42,748 bases of DNA from Alphaproteobacteria bacterium (GTDB lineage Bacteria > Pseudomonadota > Alphaproteobacteria > Rickettsiales > 21-14-0-20-44-7): assembly GCA_013288575.1 (NCBI GenBank), contig JABDBO010000002.1, positions 8,037 to 50,784 on the forward strand, in the 5' to 3' direction. Below the pieces are notes generated by a model. The model was not told the origin of the DNA. It did no database searches and worked only from the letters and a program-made list of their open reading frames with translations. Both the position numbers and the translations under genes were made by a program. This document shows, piece by piece, positions 23,342-32,552 of this stretch (within the stretch, counting starts at the first letter, position 1; each line of letters opens with the position of its first letter).

Positions 23342-24832
23342 TTATTTCCGCTTCTTTATCACCTTTTCTGGGATGTCATCAGCCTGCGATGGGCCTTCCA
23401 CAGTAAGTTTGCTCTTAAATTGCCCATAGCTCAAATAAATCACCAATCCTGCGATAAAGTAATATTTCAAATTCCAGATCGTTTCATAAATACCTGAAAT
23501 CAAATAAAGGCATGAAGCAATTCCTAAATAAGGCACCACCGGATACAACGGCACTTTGAACGGGCGTTTTACATGCGGTTCTTTCCAGCGCAAATACATC
23601 ACGCTAAAACATATGATCGAAAACGCCAGTAAGGTTCCAACGCTCACCACATGGCTTAAATCACTAAGCGGCAACATTCCCGCTGCAAATGCCACAATCA
23701 GCCCAACGATAATCGTATTAATATAAGGCGTCTGCAATTTCGGATGCACTTTGCAGAAAAGGCTAGGGATTAGCCCATCGCGCGACATCGCAAAAAATAT
23801 CCGCGTCTGCCCATAAACCAATACCAGCATTACTGATGACAACCCCATGATCGCGCCAATTTTCACCATGATCGAAAACCACGGCAGGCCGATATGGTCA
23901 ACTGCTACCGCAATCGGATCTGGCACATTTAAGTCTTTATATGACATGATTCCGGTCAAAACTAGCGAGACTAATATATACAAAATCGTACAAATTGTGA
24001 GCGAACCCAAAATCCCAATTGGAATATCTTTTTGTGGTGATTTTGATTCCTGCGCAGCAGTTGAAACCGCCTCAAACCCAATATAGGCAAAGAATATAAC
24101 CCCGGCCGCTTTCAACACGCCGCTATAACCATATTCACCATCCGTGCCAGTATTATCCGGAATAAACGGATGCCAGTTTGACGGATGCACATAAAACGCG
24201 CCAATTCCAATGAACGAAAGAATCACCGCCAATTTTATGAACACGATAAAATTATTTACATTGGCTGATTCCTTCACACCTTTCACTAATAATGCCGAAA
24301 CCGCCAAAACTCCAAGTGCCGCTGGAACATTGAAAATTCCAGTCACCGTTGTTCCATCAACCAGTTTTATAATTTCGCCATGCGCTTTCGTATATTCTGG
24401 CGGAATTGTAACGCCGATATTATGCAAAAAACTCACCACATAACCTGACCAGCCAACCGCAACCGTCGAAGATGCCGCGCCATATTCCAAAATCAATAGC
24501 CAGCCCATGATCCATGCAAAAATCTCACCCAGTGATGCGTAGGCATATGTATATGCACTGCCCGAAACCGGTAGGACAGAAGCCAGTTCCGCATAACAAA
24601 GAGCGGCAAAACATGAGGCCAAACCTGCAAAGATAAATGAAATAACGATTGCTGGGCCGGCGTGAATGGCGGCTTCCTGGCCAGTCAGCACGAAAATCCC
24701 CGTGCCGATGATACAGCCAATACCTAAGCTAATTAAGTTCCACGGGCCTAATGTGCGCTTTAAAACGCCGGAATTTGATTCATTTTCAATAGAAACAATA
24801 GTCTTTTTTTGGAAAAAGCGGTGGAATTTCAT
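23342..24832 (-). CDS. APC-family amino acid permease (cationic amino acid transporter type)
   Basis: The 496-residue inner-membrane protein has about 12-13 hydrophobic helices. TM1 carries the APC substrate-binding motif G-I-G-C-I-I-G-T-G-I-F near 36-46, and TM6 has F-F-A-Y-I-G-F-E-A near 247-255, typical of the CAT/YfnA subgroup. The substrate is probably an amino acid, but which one cannot be read. It is monocistronic, with a large upstream gap and a GC-rich hairpin element directly downstream. Confidence 0.9.
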   Translation of the reverse strand: MKFHRFFQKKTIVSIENESNSGVLKRTLGPWNLISLGIGCIIGTGIFVLTGQEAAIHAGPAIVISFIFAGLASCFAALCYAELASVLPVSGSAYTYAYASLGEIFAWIMGWLLILEYGAASSTVAVGWSGYVVSFLHNIGVTIPPEYTKAHGEIIKLVDGTTVTGIFNVPAALGVLAVSALLVKGVKESANVNNFIVFIKLAVILSFIGIGAFYVHPSNWHPFIPDNTGTDGEYGYSGVLKAAGVIFFAYIGFEAVSTAAQESKSPQKDIPIGILGSLTICTILYILVSLVLTGIMSYKDLNVPDPIAVAVDHIGLPWFSIMVKIGAIMGLSSVMLVLVYGQTRIFFAMSRDGLIPSLFCKVHPKLQTPYINTIIVGLIVAFAAGMLPLSDLSHVVSVGTLLAFSIICFSVMYLRWKEPHVKRPFKVPLYPVVPYLGIASCLYLISGIYETIWNLKYYFIAGLVIYLSYGQFKSKLTVEGPSQADDIPEKVIKKRK

Positions 24833-25182
24833 TATTTTACAACCCGTTAGCAGTTAATAGAACTGAATTATCTCGGAACGAACAACTTTCATAGCCGAAA
24901 CAGCTCTATAATGCAAACCCGGGATAAATTCGCCATTACTGGATAATAAAAAATAATATTATTTGCATTTTTATAAATTATTTTTCTGTCCGTAAAGCGG
25001 CAAAATTAACCATTTTTCACAATTATATATGAAATACAAAAGGTTAATCGGTTAATTTGCATTACTAGATTTTAGCGAATTGGTTAAAACTTTAAGTAAA
25101 TATTGCCAAACCTTAAACGTAAATAAGGAAATAACTAATACAATTTAACTTAAGGGTTAACTGATCACTTAGGGGAGTGAAT
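24833..25182. other. 350-base AT-rich intergenic region between divergent genes
   Basis: No gene is visible. It separates the divergent permease and peptidase genes and must contain both promoters, though I cannot assign convincing -35/-10 pairs. It includes a 14-bp palindrome AAATAATATTATTT (24951-24964), a TATAAT at 24907-24912 without a good -35, and many TTAA words, but none with the 7-base CtrA spacing (TTAA spacers of 3, 4 and 8 occur). AGGGGAG at 25171-25177 is the ribosome site of the downstream gene. Confidence 0.6.
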
Positions 25183-25800
25183 ATGTTAAAAGTAGACTTT
25201 AAGTTAGTTAAATGTGCGTTATTAGCAGTTAGTATATCATTTTTAGCCAGCAATGCCAATGCCGATATGTTCGGCCACGGTGAAGCTAAATATGATGATA
25301 TCCATGACTTCAAAAAATGGAAAGAGGTCGTTAAAAAGGCCGAAATGGACGAAATCGTCAATGGCCCTATCACCCAAAAATGGCATGCGGATATTGCTAA
25401 AATCGGCGCTATGGGTTTAACCCGCGAGCAAAAAATCGCCGCAGTTAATGATTATATGAACAAATCAATCATCTATGCTGAAGATATCGACGTATGGGGC
25501 GTTACCGATTATTGGACCAGCCCAACCGAAGTCCTCGCTAAAGGCTATGGTGATTGCGAAGATTATGCAATTGCAAAATATTACAGCTTAAAACAATTGG
25601 GCTTTAATGATGAAGATATGCGCATCGTGGTTTTAAAAGATACGCGCAAAAACGAACTTCATGCCATTCTGGTAATCAATGAAAACGGCACAAACTATGT
25701 GCTCGATAACCAAAACCCGAATGTTATGGCAGATTCGCAAATCGCTTATTATCAGCCGATCTATTCGATCAATGAACATAACTGGTGGAAACACTCTTAA
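25183..25800 (+). CDS. Periplasmic transglutaminase-like cysteine peptidase (BTLCP / C93 family)
   Basis: The 205-residue product has a signal peptide (about 1-28, N-A-N-A-D) and the BTLCP catalytic triad: Cys125 in G-D-C-E-D-Y-A, His160 in N-E-L-H-A, and Asp175 in V-L-D-N-Q. It belongs to the family that includes LapG, which cleaves large adhesins under c-di-GMP control, but no LapD or adhesin is nearby, so the substrate is unknown. ATG 25183 is chosen over GTG 25177 because AGGGGAG lies 5 bases before it. Downstream, TTGCGGC (25830-25836) and GCCGCAA (25853-25859) form a possible hairpin without a T-run. Confidence 0.88.
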   Translation: MLKVDFKLVKCALLAVSISFLASNANADMFGHGEAKYDDIHDFKKWKEVVKKAEMDEIVNGPITQKWHADIAKIGAMGLTREQKIAAVNDYMNKSIIYAEDIDVWGVTDYWTSPTEVLAKGYGDCEDYAIAKYYSLKQLGFNDEDMRIVVLKDTRKNELHAILVINENGTNYVLDNQNPNVMADSQIAYYQPIYSINEHNWWKHS

Positions 25801-25987
25801 ATTTTTTAAGTATTTAATTCACAACAAATTTGCGGCGCAAACGGCGGGAATTGCCGCAACTGCCAAAATCCGATAATTCATAAATATCCCCTATATTTTT
25901 AAATTACGGATTTTGGCCCCGCCTTTTCGTATTGCCATTCCACTTATTTTTGCTACCCTTACTCTCCAAAATAAAAAGGTAGCGCCT

Positions 25988-27775
25988 ATGAAACTCTTAA
26001 AACGCCTCGGAATTGCTGTAATCGCAATTATTCTCCTCTTTGTAATCGCTGGTTTTGCCGCTAGCCGTATCGTCAACAAAGCTTTCGTTGAGCAGCAATT
26101 AACCCAAGCTACCGGGCGCAAACTAACAATAGATGGCGATCTTTCACCAATCATCTCTTTAAGCCCATCCATCCGCGCTGAAAAAGTCAGCTTCGGCAAT
26201 GCATCATGGGGTAGCCGCCCTGAACTTGCCAAAATCGGTAAATTCGATATCCAGATGAAACTTCTGCCGCTTTTGGGTGGTGAAGTAATTGTCAGCAAGC
26301 TTGATATTGATGGTGCTGATATTTTACTCGAGAAAAAAGGCGATACCTGGAATTTCAGCCTTGATGAGCAAGCACAAAAAGTTCAGCAAAAAAATAATGA
26401 AGTGAAAAACCAAGGCGATAAAAAACAAATGAGCTTTGATGTTTCATCACTTTCAATCACCAATTCAGTATTATCAGTTAAACAGGGCGGAGCGCCAACT
26501 GTGATCAGTATCAAATCTCTCAAATTTGCTCCACGCCAAGATAAAATGGGCCTGGATTTTGAAGGGGATGCTAACGGCACACCACTTAAACTCAGCATTG
26601 ACACTTCTCCGCTCTCACAACTTGCGAGTGCCAAAAAGATTGATCTCAATTCAATAAAATTTGAGAGCAATAATATTAAACTAACTGGCAATGCCAGTGT
26701 TGATCTCAATGGCAAAAAACCCTATGTGAAAGCTGATCTGGAATCTGACCAATTAGATTTAAGCTCAACTGCAAAAACTAAATCTGCAGCAGCGCCAGAG
26801 AGTGAATCAAAATCAGCATCATCATCATCTTCCTCAGAAAACAACAAATTGCCACTCGCTGGGCTAGATTCTGTAGATGCTGATTTCCACATCAATATCG
26901 CTACTTTAAAATCTGGCGACATTGTAGTTCAGCAAATTTCCGCGCCTGTGCAAATTAAAGATGGTGTGCTAACTGCAAATCCGCTCAAAGCCAATTTTGC
27001 TGGCGGCACAATAACTTCATCACTTCGCGCCGCGCAAACTGGTGCTGCGATAAACCTTGCTGGCCGTGGATTATCGATGGAAAAAATCCTTTCTGAAACT
27101 GCCGGAATTACTGATTTTAAAAATGGCGAAACCACAGTTGATGTCAATTTAAGCGGGACGGGTGATTCTGTTGCCGCGCTTAAAAATTCGCTGCAAGGCA
27201 CTAGCAAAATCAATATGCAAAAAGGTGAATATCTTGGCCGCATCCCAACTGGTTCAGTTGCTGAACTATCATCACTTTTAACTGGTGGTGGCTCATCAAA
27301 AAACACGCCTGTTAATTGCATGGTTGCTAATATCAACTGGTCAAACGGCATTGGCACATTCCAGGCATTTAGCGTTGATAGCCAATATGCAGCTCTCACC
27401 GGCACCGGCACAATCAGGCTTTCAGACTCATCGCTTGATCTTGTCATTACCCCGCAAGCAAAATCCACCGGTTTGATGAACTTGGCCGTTCCAGTTGCTG
27501 TGCATGGCCCATTCAATGACCTCTCATATTATCCTGAACCAAAAGCGGCAGTTGAGAATTTGAGCAAAACCCTGCTCATGGGCCTTGGCGTTTCTAAAAA
27601 CAAAGGCTCATCAGAAACTGCTGGCTGCGGCGCTAATGATGTTGGCAATAATATAGTTGCGCCGGGAACTGCACCTGCTAATAATCAGGCGGCAATACAA
27701 AGCCAGCCACAAACGCCAGCGCAAAAAATTGATCATAAGATCAACAAAAAGCTTGGCAAAATATTTGGGAATTAA
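25988..27775 (+). CDS. AsmA family protein
   Basis: The 595-residue product has one N-terminal membrane helix (about 9-31) and a long periplasmic region with AsmA N-terminal (to about 170) and C-terminal AsmA-like domains (about 290-530). A Ser-rich linker is near 265-285 and a low-complexity Ala/Asn/Gln tail ends it. AsmA-like proteins are thought to move phospholipids between the two membranes. ATG 25988 is chosen because it directly starts the positively charged membrane anchor and has AAGGT about 8 bases upstream; an upstream in-frame ATG at 25913 would add 25 residues. The BKACE gene follows with no spacer. Confidence 0.87.
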   Translation: MKLLKRLGIAVIAIILLFVIAGFAASRIVNKAFVEQQLTQATGRKLTIDGDLSPIISLSPSIRAEKVSFGNASWGSRPELAKIGKFDIQMKLLPLLGGEVIVSKLDIDGADILLEKKGDTWNFSLDEQAQKVQQKNNEVKNQGDKKQMSFDVSSLSITNSVLSVKQGGAPTVISIKSLKFAPRQDKMGLDFEGDANGTPLKLSIDTSPLSQLASAKKIDLNSIKFESNNIKLTGNASVDLNGKKPYVKADLESDQLDLSSTAKTKSAAAPESESKSASSSSSSENNKLPLAGLDSVDADFHINIATLKSGDIVVQQISAPVQIKDGVLTANPLKANFAGGTITSSLRAAQTGAAINLAGRGLSMEKILSETAGITDFKNGETTVDVNLSGTGDSVAALKNSLQGTSKINMQKGEYLGRIPTGSVAELSSLLTGGGSSKNTPVNCMVANINWSNGIGTFQAFSVDSQYAALTGTGTIRLSDSSLDLVITPQAKSTGLMNLAVPVAVHGPFNDLSYYPEPKAAVENLSKTLLMGLGVSKNKGSSETAGCGANDVGNNIVAPGTAPANNQAAIQSQPQTPAQKIDHKINKKLGKIFGN

Positions 27776-28603
27776 ATGAACAATCAGCCAATCATTATCG
27801 TTGCGCCAAATGGTGCGCGCAAAACCAAAGAAAATCTGCCGCAAATTCCGCTATGGCCGGATGAACTCGCTATTGAAGCCAAAAACTGTGTGGAGCAGGG
27901 CGCTAGCATGTTCCACCTCCACATCCGTGATGCTAATCAAGGCCACACGCTCGATGTTGATACTTACCGCCGTACGATTGACGCAATTCGCAAAACCTGC
28001 GGTGATAAAATAATCATCCAGGCTACATCAGAATCTTGTGGAATTTATGAGCCGCAGCAACAGATGGAAATGGTCAAAAAGCTAAAGCCAGAAGCTGTTT
28101 CAATGGCGCTTCGTGAATTTATTCCACGCCCTGATTATGAAGTTGAAGCAGAAGAATTCTTCGCCTGGGTAAAAGAAAACAAAATCTTCGCGCAATATAT
28201 TTTATACAGCACGGATGAACTCAAATATTTTGCTGATCTTAAAGAACAGCGCATAATTCCTGAAGGTGATAATTTTGTGTTGTTTGTGCTTGGTAAAAAA
28301 ATGGCAGTATCAACAGTTGGCAATTATGCTGAGCCAAAAGATCTTGATCCATGGCTTGAAACTTTGAAGGAATTAAAAATTGATCTCAACTGGGCCATTT
28401 GCGCATTCGGCGGCAATGAAAATGCCTGCGTCAGCTATGCAGTTAAAAACGGCGGTAACGCGCGGATTGGCTTTGAGAACAACCATTTGTTCGTCGATCA
28501 ATCCACTGCGCCATCAAACGCAGCTCTCGTTAAACAATTTGTTGAAACCAGCAGCACTAAGCCTCTAACGGCAGCCGAAGTCCGCAAAAAATTCGGTTTG
28601 TAA
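27776..28603 (+). CDS. BKACE family (3-keto-5-aminohexanoate cleavage-type) enzyme
   Basis: The 275-residue TIM-barrel metalloenzyme has the zinc motif H47-x-H49-x-R-D (F-H-L-H-I-R-D) and Glu235 in I-G-F-E-N, corresponding to the three metal ligands of Kce. Family members cleave beta-keto acids using acetyl-CoA; Kce itself acts in lysine fermentation, but most members have other substrates, and no lysine-fermentation genes are here. Its ATG follows the AsmA stop directly, so the two are co-transcribed. A GC-rich element follows between it and the convergent DUF2336 gene. Confidence 0.87.
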   Translation: MNNQPIIIVAPNGARKTKENLPQIPLWPDELAIEAKNCVEQGASMFHLHIRDANQGHTLDVDTYRRTIDAIRKTCGDKIIIQATSESCGIYEPQQQMEMVKKLKPEAVSMALREFIPRPDYEVEAEEFFAWVKENKIFAQYILYSTDELKYFADLKEQRIIPEGDNFVLFVLGKKMAVSTVGNYAEPKDLDPWLETLKELKIDLNWAICAFGGNENACVSYAVKNGGNARIGFENNHLFVDQSTAPSNAALVKQFVETSSTKPLTAAEVRKKFGL

Positions 28604-28611
28604 TATTTCTT

Positions 28612-28666
28612 CTGTGGAATGCGAGCCAGTAGGCGAGCCAGGCCATGAGCCGCGAAGGGGAACAAT
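28612..28666. repeat. GC-rich element C between convergent genes
   Basis: This GC-rich stretch sits between the BKACE stop and the DUF2336-A stop. Read on the minus strand it has repeated GGCTCGC/CTCGC words and contains short inverted repeats such as GGCGAGCC and its near-complements. TATAATTGT next to the DUF2336-A stop is also found next to the pagL stop by element A. No T-run. Confidence 0.5.
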
Positions 28667-28672
28667 TATAAA

Positions 28673-29809
28673 TTAATAAATATCCACCATGTCCATCTTT
28701 TGGCTCTGCTTGGCAATCGCAATCATATAGCTGATATATTCCACGCTCTTCTTGCTTGCGAAGTTTTCCAGCTTTTCTGCCAGCCATGCGCAAAAATCTT
28801 TTGCTTCAACATCTGGCTCTTGCTTTTTCTTTTCATCAATCAAATGCAGCACCAGCTCAACCACTTCAAATAATTTCGCCGGAATTCCAGCTTTTCTGAG
28901 CAATGCATGTAACCCATCCTGGCCGCCTTTTTCAATCAGCATTATGGCGTTTGCCTTAGGAATTCCTGCACGTCTGGCAATTGCGCTAATAAAAAATCTT
29001 TTACGGCCCATACATGCTGCGCTTAAAACCAGCGATGGAGTTAAACGCCCATAATTGAACAAATGGCTTACCAGATAATCAATTTCCTCATTGCGAGATT
29101 TGTGGTCAATCACTGAAAGCGTCGAAATTTCCAAGCTGTGGCTGACATATTTATTAAGCTTAGCTGGCGTAATGTTATATTTCGCCCTGATCTGCTGTAA
29201 AATATTGCCAGAAACTTCCACGAGCAATTTTTCACTAAGCGTTGTTGGCAAGCTGGCGCGCTCAATTATCCGCTTCATGACAATTTCATTATCAGCGCAA
29301 CTCTCAATAAAGAGTTCAAACTCATCTTTGTTATTTATAAATTCTCGGTTTTCTAGAAGGCTCTCGGTTACTTCTTCAATATCTTTTTCCACCAAGCCTT
29401 TTGCAACAATATGCGAGAGTTTTTCCCGCCTTGTTATAGCAATTAATTTTTGCACATCGGCGCTGTAAATTACATCAAGCAAATCGCTATCGGTTAGCAC
29501 GCCTGAAAATTGCAGCATCGGAATTGCCACTTCTTCCACATCTTTGGCTAATGTCAGTGCAATATCATGGGGCAGGTCATCAGATAATTTTAATGCTTCT
29601 GAAAGTGTGGCGCGAATATTTGTTTCAGCCTTTTCGGAGAGTATGCGCAAGATTTCTATGGCAATTTCCAGCTCATCTTGTGCGTATAATTTATAATTAA
29701 ATCCGTGGCAAATCTTCTTGGTCACGGCCATCTTATGAAGATTATCATGGCTGTTGAGCAACTCGAACACATCATTTCTGGTTAGCGAGACTCCCATAGA
29801 GCTCATCAT
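28673..29809 (-). CDS. DUF2336 protein A (helical-repeat)
   Basis: The 378-residue product is almost entirely helical with HEAT-like repeats, typical of DUF2336, a family common in alphaproteobacteria with no settled function. It has no signal peptide or membrane helix. Hallmarks include a central segment of V-A-I-P-M-L type (near 92-98) and the conserved I-A-R-R-A-G-I-P-K-A-N-A / G-L-H-A-L-L-R-K-A-G-I-P block near 285-320. It is paralogous to the next gene upstream (29870-31015). Start choice between the ATGs at 29809, 29806 and 29797 is open. A CtrA-type box lies only 13-27 bases before the first ATG. Confidence 0.85.
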   Translation of the reverse strand: MMSSMGVSLTRNDVFELLNSHDNLHKMAVTKKICHGFNYKLYAQDELEIAIEILRILSEKAETNIRATLSEALKLSDDLPHDIALTLAKDVEEVAIPMLQFSGVLTDSDLLDVIYSADVQKLIAITRREKLSHIVAKGLVEKDIEEVTESLLENREFINNKDEFELFIESCADNEIVMKRIIERASLPTTLSEKLLVEVSGNILQQIRAKYNITPAKLNKYVSHSLEISTLSVIDHKSRNEEIDYLVSHLFNYGRLTPSLVLSAACMGRKRFFISAIARRAGIPKANAIMLIEKGGQDGLHALLRKAGIPAKLFEVVELVLHLIDEKKKQEPDVEAKDFCAWLAEKLENFASKKSVEYISYMIAIAKQSQKMDMVDIY

Positions 29810-29821
29810 ATCACAAAAATC

Positions 29822-29836
29822 TTAATCTTTCATTAA
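29822..29836. promoter_or_regulatory. CtrA-type box upstream of DUF2336-A
   Basis: TTAA (29822-29825), TCTTTCA, TTAA (29833-29836), fitting TTAA-N7-TTAA. It is 13-27 bases before the first ATG, close enough to act as a repressor site or to mark a start further inside the gene. Confidence 0.45.
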
Positions 29837-29869
29837 GTATTTTGCTGACAGAAGCGTGCCAATCAAGTT

Positions 29870-31015
29870 TTAGAGAAGGTTGGATTTTTTCAAATTGTAA
29901 GCAACAATCGTTACAAGGTAATCAAGGTTTGGCACAGTGTTGCTATTAGCGGTGCGAGAGAGGTTGTTTAATATCGTATGCTGTATTTTGCCAACGCTTT
30001 TAGGTTGCATATCAACCATAGATTTTTCTTCTTTTACGATATTCATGAAAGTATAGATCGCATTAGACATTGATTCCGGCAAACCACATTTTTGATAAAG
30101 CGCATGAAACCCAGCATCGCCGGCTTTTTCCCACAATAATTTGTGAACATTTTCATAAGGAATGTTTGCTAGTTTGGCCAATGCCGCTTCAAAGAAGGCC
30201 AAATCACCAAGGCTTAAAGCTTTAACCAATATCGAGAACGAAAGCTCGCCATCATTGTGTAATTTATCAATTATATGGCGAAGTGGCAGCGAACTTGAGT
30301 GTTTTTCAGCATGGCCGATAATGAGGTTCAAAATCATCCATTCTTTTGAATCATGCACAAGGTTATTAATAACTGTGCTTGGGATGTTATATTCGACAAT
30401 TAGCATTTTCTGTAAATCTTCAGAAACACCGGATAACAAGTTATGAGCCTGTTCTAGAGAGATTTTCTTATTAGCAATCATTGAACGCATAATCATGTTA
30501 TTTTTCGAATGATTGCGAATAAGAATTTCACAGTTGTTTTCTGAAAGCGGGGCTTTTTTATTGTTCACCAAAACTTCTACTGCTTCTGGTGATGCTTCAT
30601 AAATAAGATAAGCGCATAGGTTATCAGTAAGGTTTTCACGGCTTGCCACAGCTTTTTGGCGGGTTACTGAACCTTTTTTGATAATGTTTATGATATCAGC
30701 TTCTCTTAATAAACTGCTGTTTTGAATGATAGGAATGGCGACGATATCTTCCATATCATTGGCTAGTTTTACGGCGACTTCGTGCGGAATTGCGACATTA
30801 TCGCAGAATTTTACAGCAATGCTTTGGCGAATGCGTACTGAGATATCTCCGGCTAAGCAGCGAATAATTTCTTCAGCTATGGTTTTTTCATTAGGAGAGA
30901 GTTTTTCAAGGCCAAAATTGTGATGTAGCTTGCGAATCAGCTCTAGTTTTGTGTCTTCACTAGGATTCTCTTTTAGATTGGCTACATCATCAATTGTAAA
31001 GCATTCAAACTGCAT
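29870..31015 (-). CDS. DUF2336 protein B (helical-repeat)
   Basis: The 381-residue product is a second DUF2336 helical-repeat protein, paralogous to the one directly downstream. Conserved positions include the I-R-Q-S-I-A-V-K-F segment near 76, V-A-I-P-I-I near 101 and the L-A-N-I-P-Y-E-N-V / G-F-H-A-L-Y-Q-K-C-G-L-P block near 290-325. No signal peptide or membrane helix. Between the two genes are 60 bases holding a CtrA-type box, so DUF2336-A has its own promoter. The role is unknown; both may be interaction partners in cell-cycle or motility control, which I infer only from the CtrA-type boxes. Confidence 0.85.
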   Translation of the reverse strand: MQFECFTIDDVANLKENPSEDTKLELIRKLHHNFGLEKLSPNEKTIAEEIIRCLAGDISVRIRQSIAVKFCDNVAIPHEVAVKLANDMEDIVAIPIIQNSSLLREADIINIIKKGSVTRQKAVASRENLTDNLCAYLIYEASPEAVEVLVNNKKAPLSENNCEILIRNHSKNNMIMRSMIANKKISLEQAHNLLSGVSEDLQKMLIVEYNIPSTVINNLVHDSKEWMILNLIIGHAEKHSSSLPLRHIIDKLHNDGELSFSILVKALSLGDLAFFEAALAKLANIPYENVHKLLWEKAGDAGFHALYQKCGLPESMSNAIYTFMNIVKEEKSMVDMQPKSVGKIQHTILNNLSRTANSNTVPNLDYLVTIVAYNLKKSNLL

Positions 31016-31061
31016 AAAGCCTCATAATTTCCCCGTATATTATTAGAATATGCCTAAAGTA

Positions 31062-31076
31062 TTAAATCAAAGTTAA
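31062..31076. promoter_or_regulatory. CtrA-type box upstream of DUF2336-B
   Basis: TTAA (31062-31065), ATCAAAG, TTAA (31073-31076), fitting TTAA-N7-TTAA, 47-61 bases before the ATG of the minus-strand gene, the same distance as the box before the TonB receptor. Confidence 0.5.
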
Positions 31077-31138
31077 TAAACTTTTATGCAAATTGTTTTC
31101 TTTAACCAAGGGAAATTATTGCCTAACAGGCTCTTAAA

Positions 31139-32395
31139 TCACTTTTTTTTGCCGCGCAAATAATATAATGAAATCAATGAGATAATCGTGCTGAAAACTA
31201 TGTAACTTGCCAGCATCATATTATCCCCGGTTTTTTGCAATATTTTGGTAGCGACAATTGGCGCCGTGCCACCGAATAATGCCGCACATAAATTGCAGGC
31301 AACTGCCATTCCCGTATAACGCACTTTAGTGGGGAAAATATCAACCAGTACAGTTGGGATTGGCGCAATGTAAAATGATAATACACCTGCAAAAAACACC
31401 TGGCCGAGCAATGAAAGCATGAAAACTTTTTGCGTAATCAGCCAAAATGCCGGGAATGCTGAAACACCAAGCATTAAAAGTGAAATCAGTAGAACTGATT
31501 TTACGCCATATCTATCAGCAAGCTTGGCTGAGATTGGTAGAAAAATCAGCAATGTCACCATACTTACGCTGTTGATTGTCATCGCTTCGCTTAAACTAAA
31601 GCCCAAAAATTTCGTCATGAAACTAATCATGAAAACCGAGAGCATATAAAACGGAATCGTCACCGCCATATAAAGCCCGCTTGCCAAGATAATTCCGCCC
31701 TTATGTTTGCTGAACAATTCACGAATCGGCTTATTCGCCAGCTGTTTGAACTGTTTCGCATTCTCATATTCCGGGCTTTCATCAAGCGCTGAGCGGATAT
31801 ACAAACCAATAATTCCAATAAAAAACCCGAGAATAAATGGCACGCGCCAGCCCCAGCTTTCCAAACTTTCTTTATCTAAAATATTGGCGAATAGTGTGGC
31901 AATTGCTGAGCCCAGCAACATTCCCATCACTAGGCTTATCACCGATAAACTTCCCACAAAAACTCGGTTTTTAGCAGGCGCATGTTCAACTACATAAGTA
32001 ATAGAGCCACTAAATTCCCCGCCAAGCGCCAAACCTTGCATCAGGCGGATAAGCGTCAAGAGAATCGGCGCAGCAATGCCAATTTGCGAATAGGTTGGCA
32101 GCAAACCGATGAAAGAAGTCGGAATTGCCATCATCAAAATTGAAAATGCCAGCGAGGTCTTGCGGCCATATTTATCACCAACATAACCAAACAAAATTGC
32201 GCCGAGTGGCCTCATCACAAAACCAATTGCGAAAACGCCAAAAGTTATGAGCAGCGAAACAAACTTACTATCAGACGGGAAAAATAATTGGCTAATGAGC
32301 GATGCAAAATTTCCATAGAGTGCATAATCATACCATTCCAGGCCATTGCCGATCATTCCGGCGATTGCGACTTTTTTCAGTGAATGTTTTGCCAT
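31139..32395 (-). CDS. MFS transporter, metabolite:H+ symporter (ProP/ShiA-like) family
   Basis: The 418-residue inner-membrane transporter has about 12 TM helices. TM1 carries G-N-G-L-E-W-Y-D-Y near 16-24, the first cytoplasmic loop has the MFS motif G-Y-V-G-D-K-Y-G-R-K near 69-78, and R-L-M-Q-G-L-A-L-G-G-E near 117-127 is the hallmark of the metabolite:H+ symporter family, which includes proline/betaine, citrate and alpha-ketoglutarate carriers. Substrate cannot be read. Divergent from ppa with 157 bases between; that gap contains the ppa promoter. Confidence 0.9.
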   Translation of the reverse strand: MAKHSLKKVAIAGMIGNGLEWYDYALYGNFASLISQLFFPSDSKFVSLLITFGVFAIGFVMRPLGAILFGYVGDKYGRKTSLAFSILMMAIPTSFIGLLPTYSQIGIAAPILLTLIRLMQGLALGGEFSGSITYVVEHAPAKNRVFVGSLSVISLVMGMLLGSAIATLFANILDKESLESWGWRVPFILGFFIGIIGLYIRSALDESPEYENAKQFKQLANKPIRELFSKHKGGIILASGLYMAVTIPFYMLSVFMISFMTKFLGFSLSEAMTINSVSMVTLLIFLPISAKLADRYGVKSVLLISLLMLGVSAFPAFWLITQKVFMLSLLGQVFFAGVLSFYIAPIPTVLVDIFPTKVRYTGMAVACNLCAALFGGTAPIVATKILQKTGDNMMLASYIVFSTIISLISLYYLRGKKK

Positions 32396-32492
32396 AACCT
32401 AAAACCCTCTGTTATTTAACTAGAAGATACATCAAAGAGCCGAAGCGGCAATAATATTCAGCAAATCGCATAAATGCGCCTGTTTTCTAGGC

Positions 32493-32521
32493 TTTACAAA
32501 CCATTTTCGCTCCGTTATGTA
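32493..32521 (+). promoter_or_regulatory. Candidate sigma70 promoter of ppa
   Basis: TTTACA (32493-32498), 17-base spacer, TATGTA (32516-32521). Transcription would begin near 32528, leaving a leader of about 25 bases that includes AAGG at 32542-32545. Confidence 0.55.
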
Positions 32522-32552
32522 ATTCCTTCAAAATTTTTTTTAAGGTATAAAA

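Noticed and set aside
25141..25161. TTAA words before the peptidase gene as a CtrA-type box
   Set aside because: The spacers between TTAA words there are 3 and 8 bases, not 7.
25113..25373. 86-codon minus-strand open frame before the peptidase
   Set aside because: Antisense to the peptidase signal peptide and leader; no ribosome site seen.
26929..27516. 195-codon minus-strand open frame
   Set aside because: It is antisense to the AsmA gene, which has a clear anchor and domain; composition is that of a shadow frame.
29091..29468. 125-codon plus-strand open frame
   Set aside because: Antisense to DUF2336-A.
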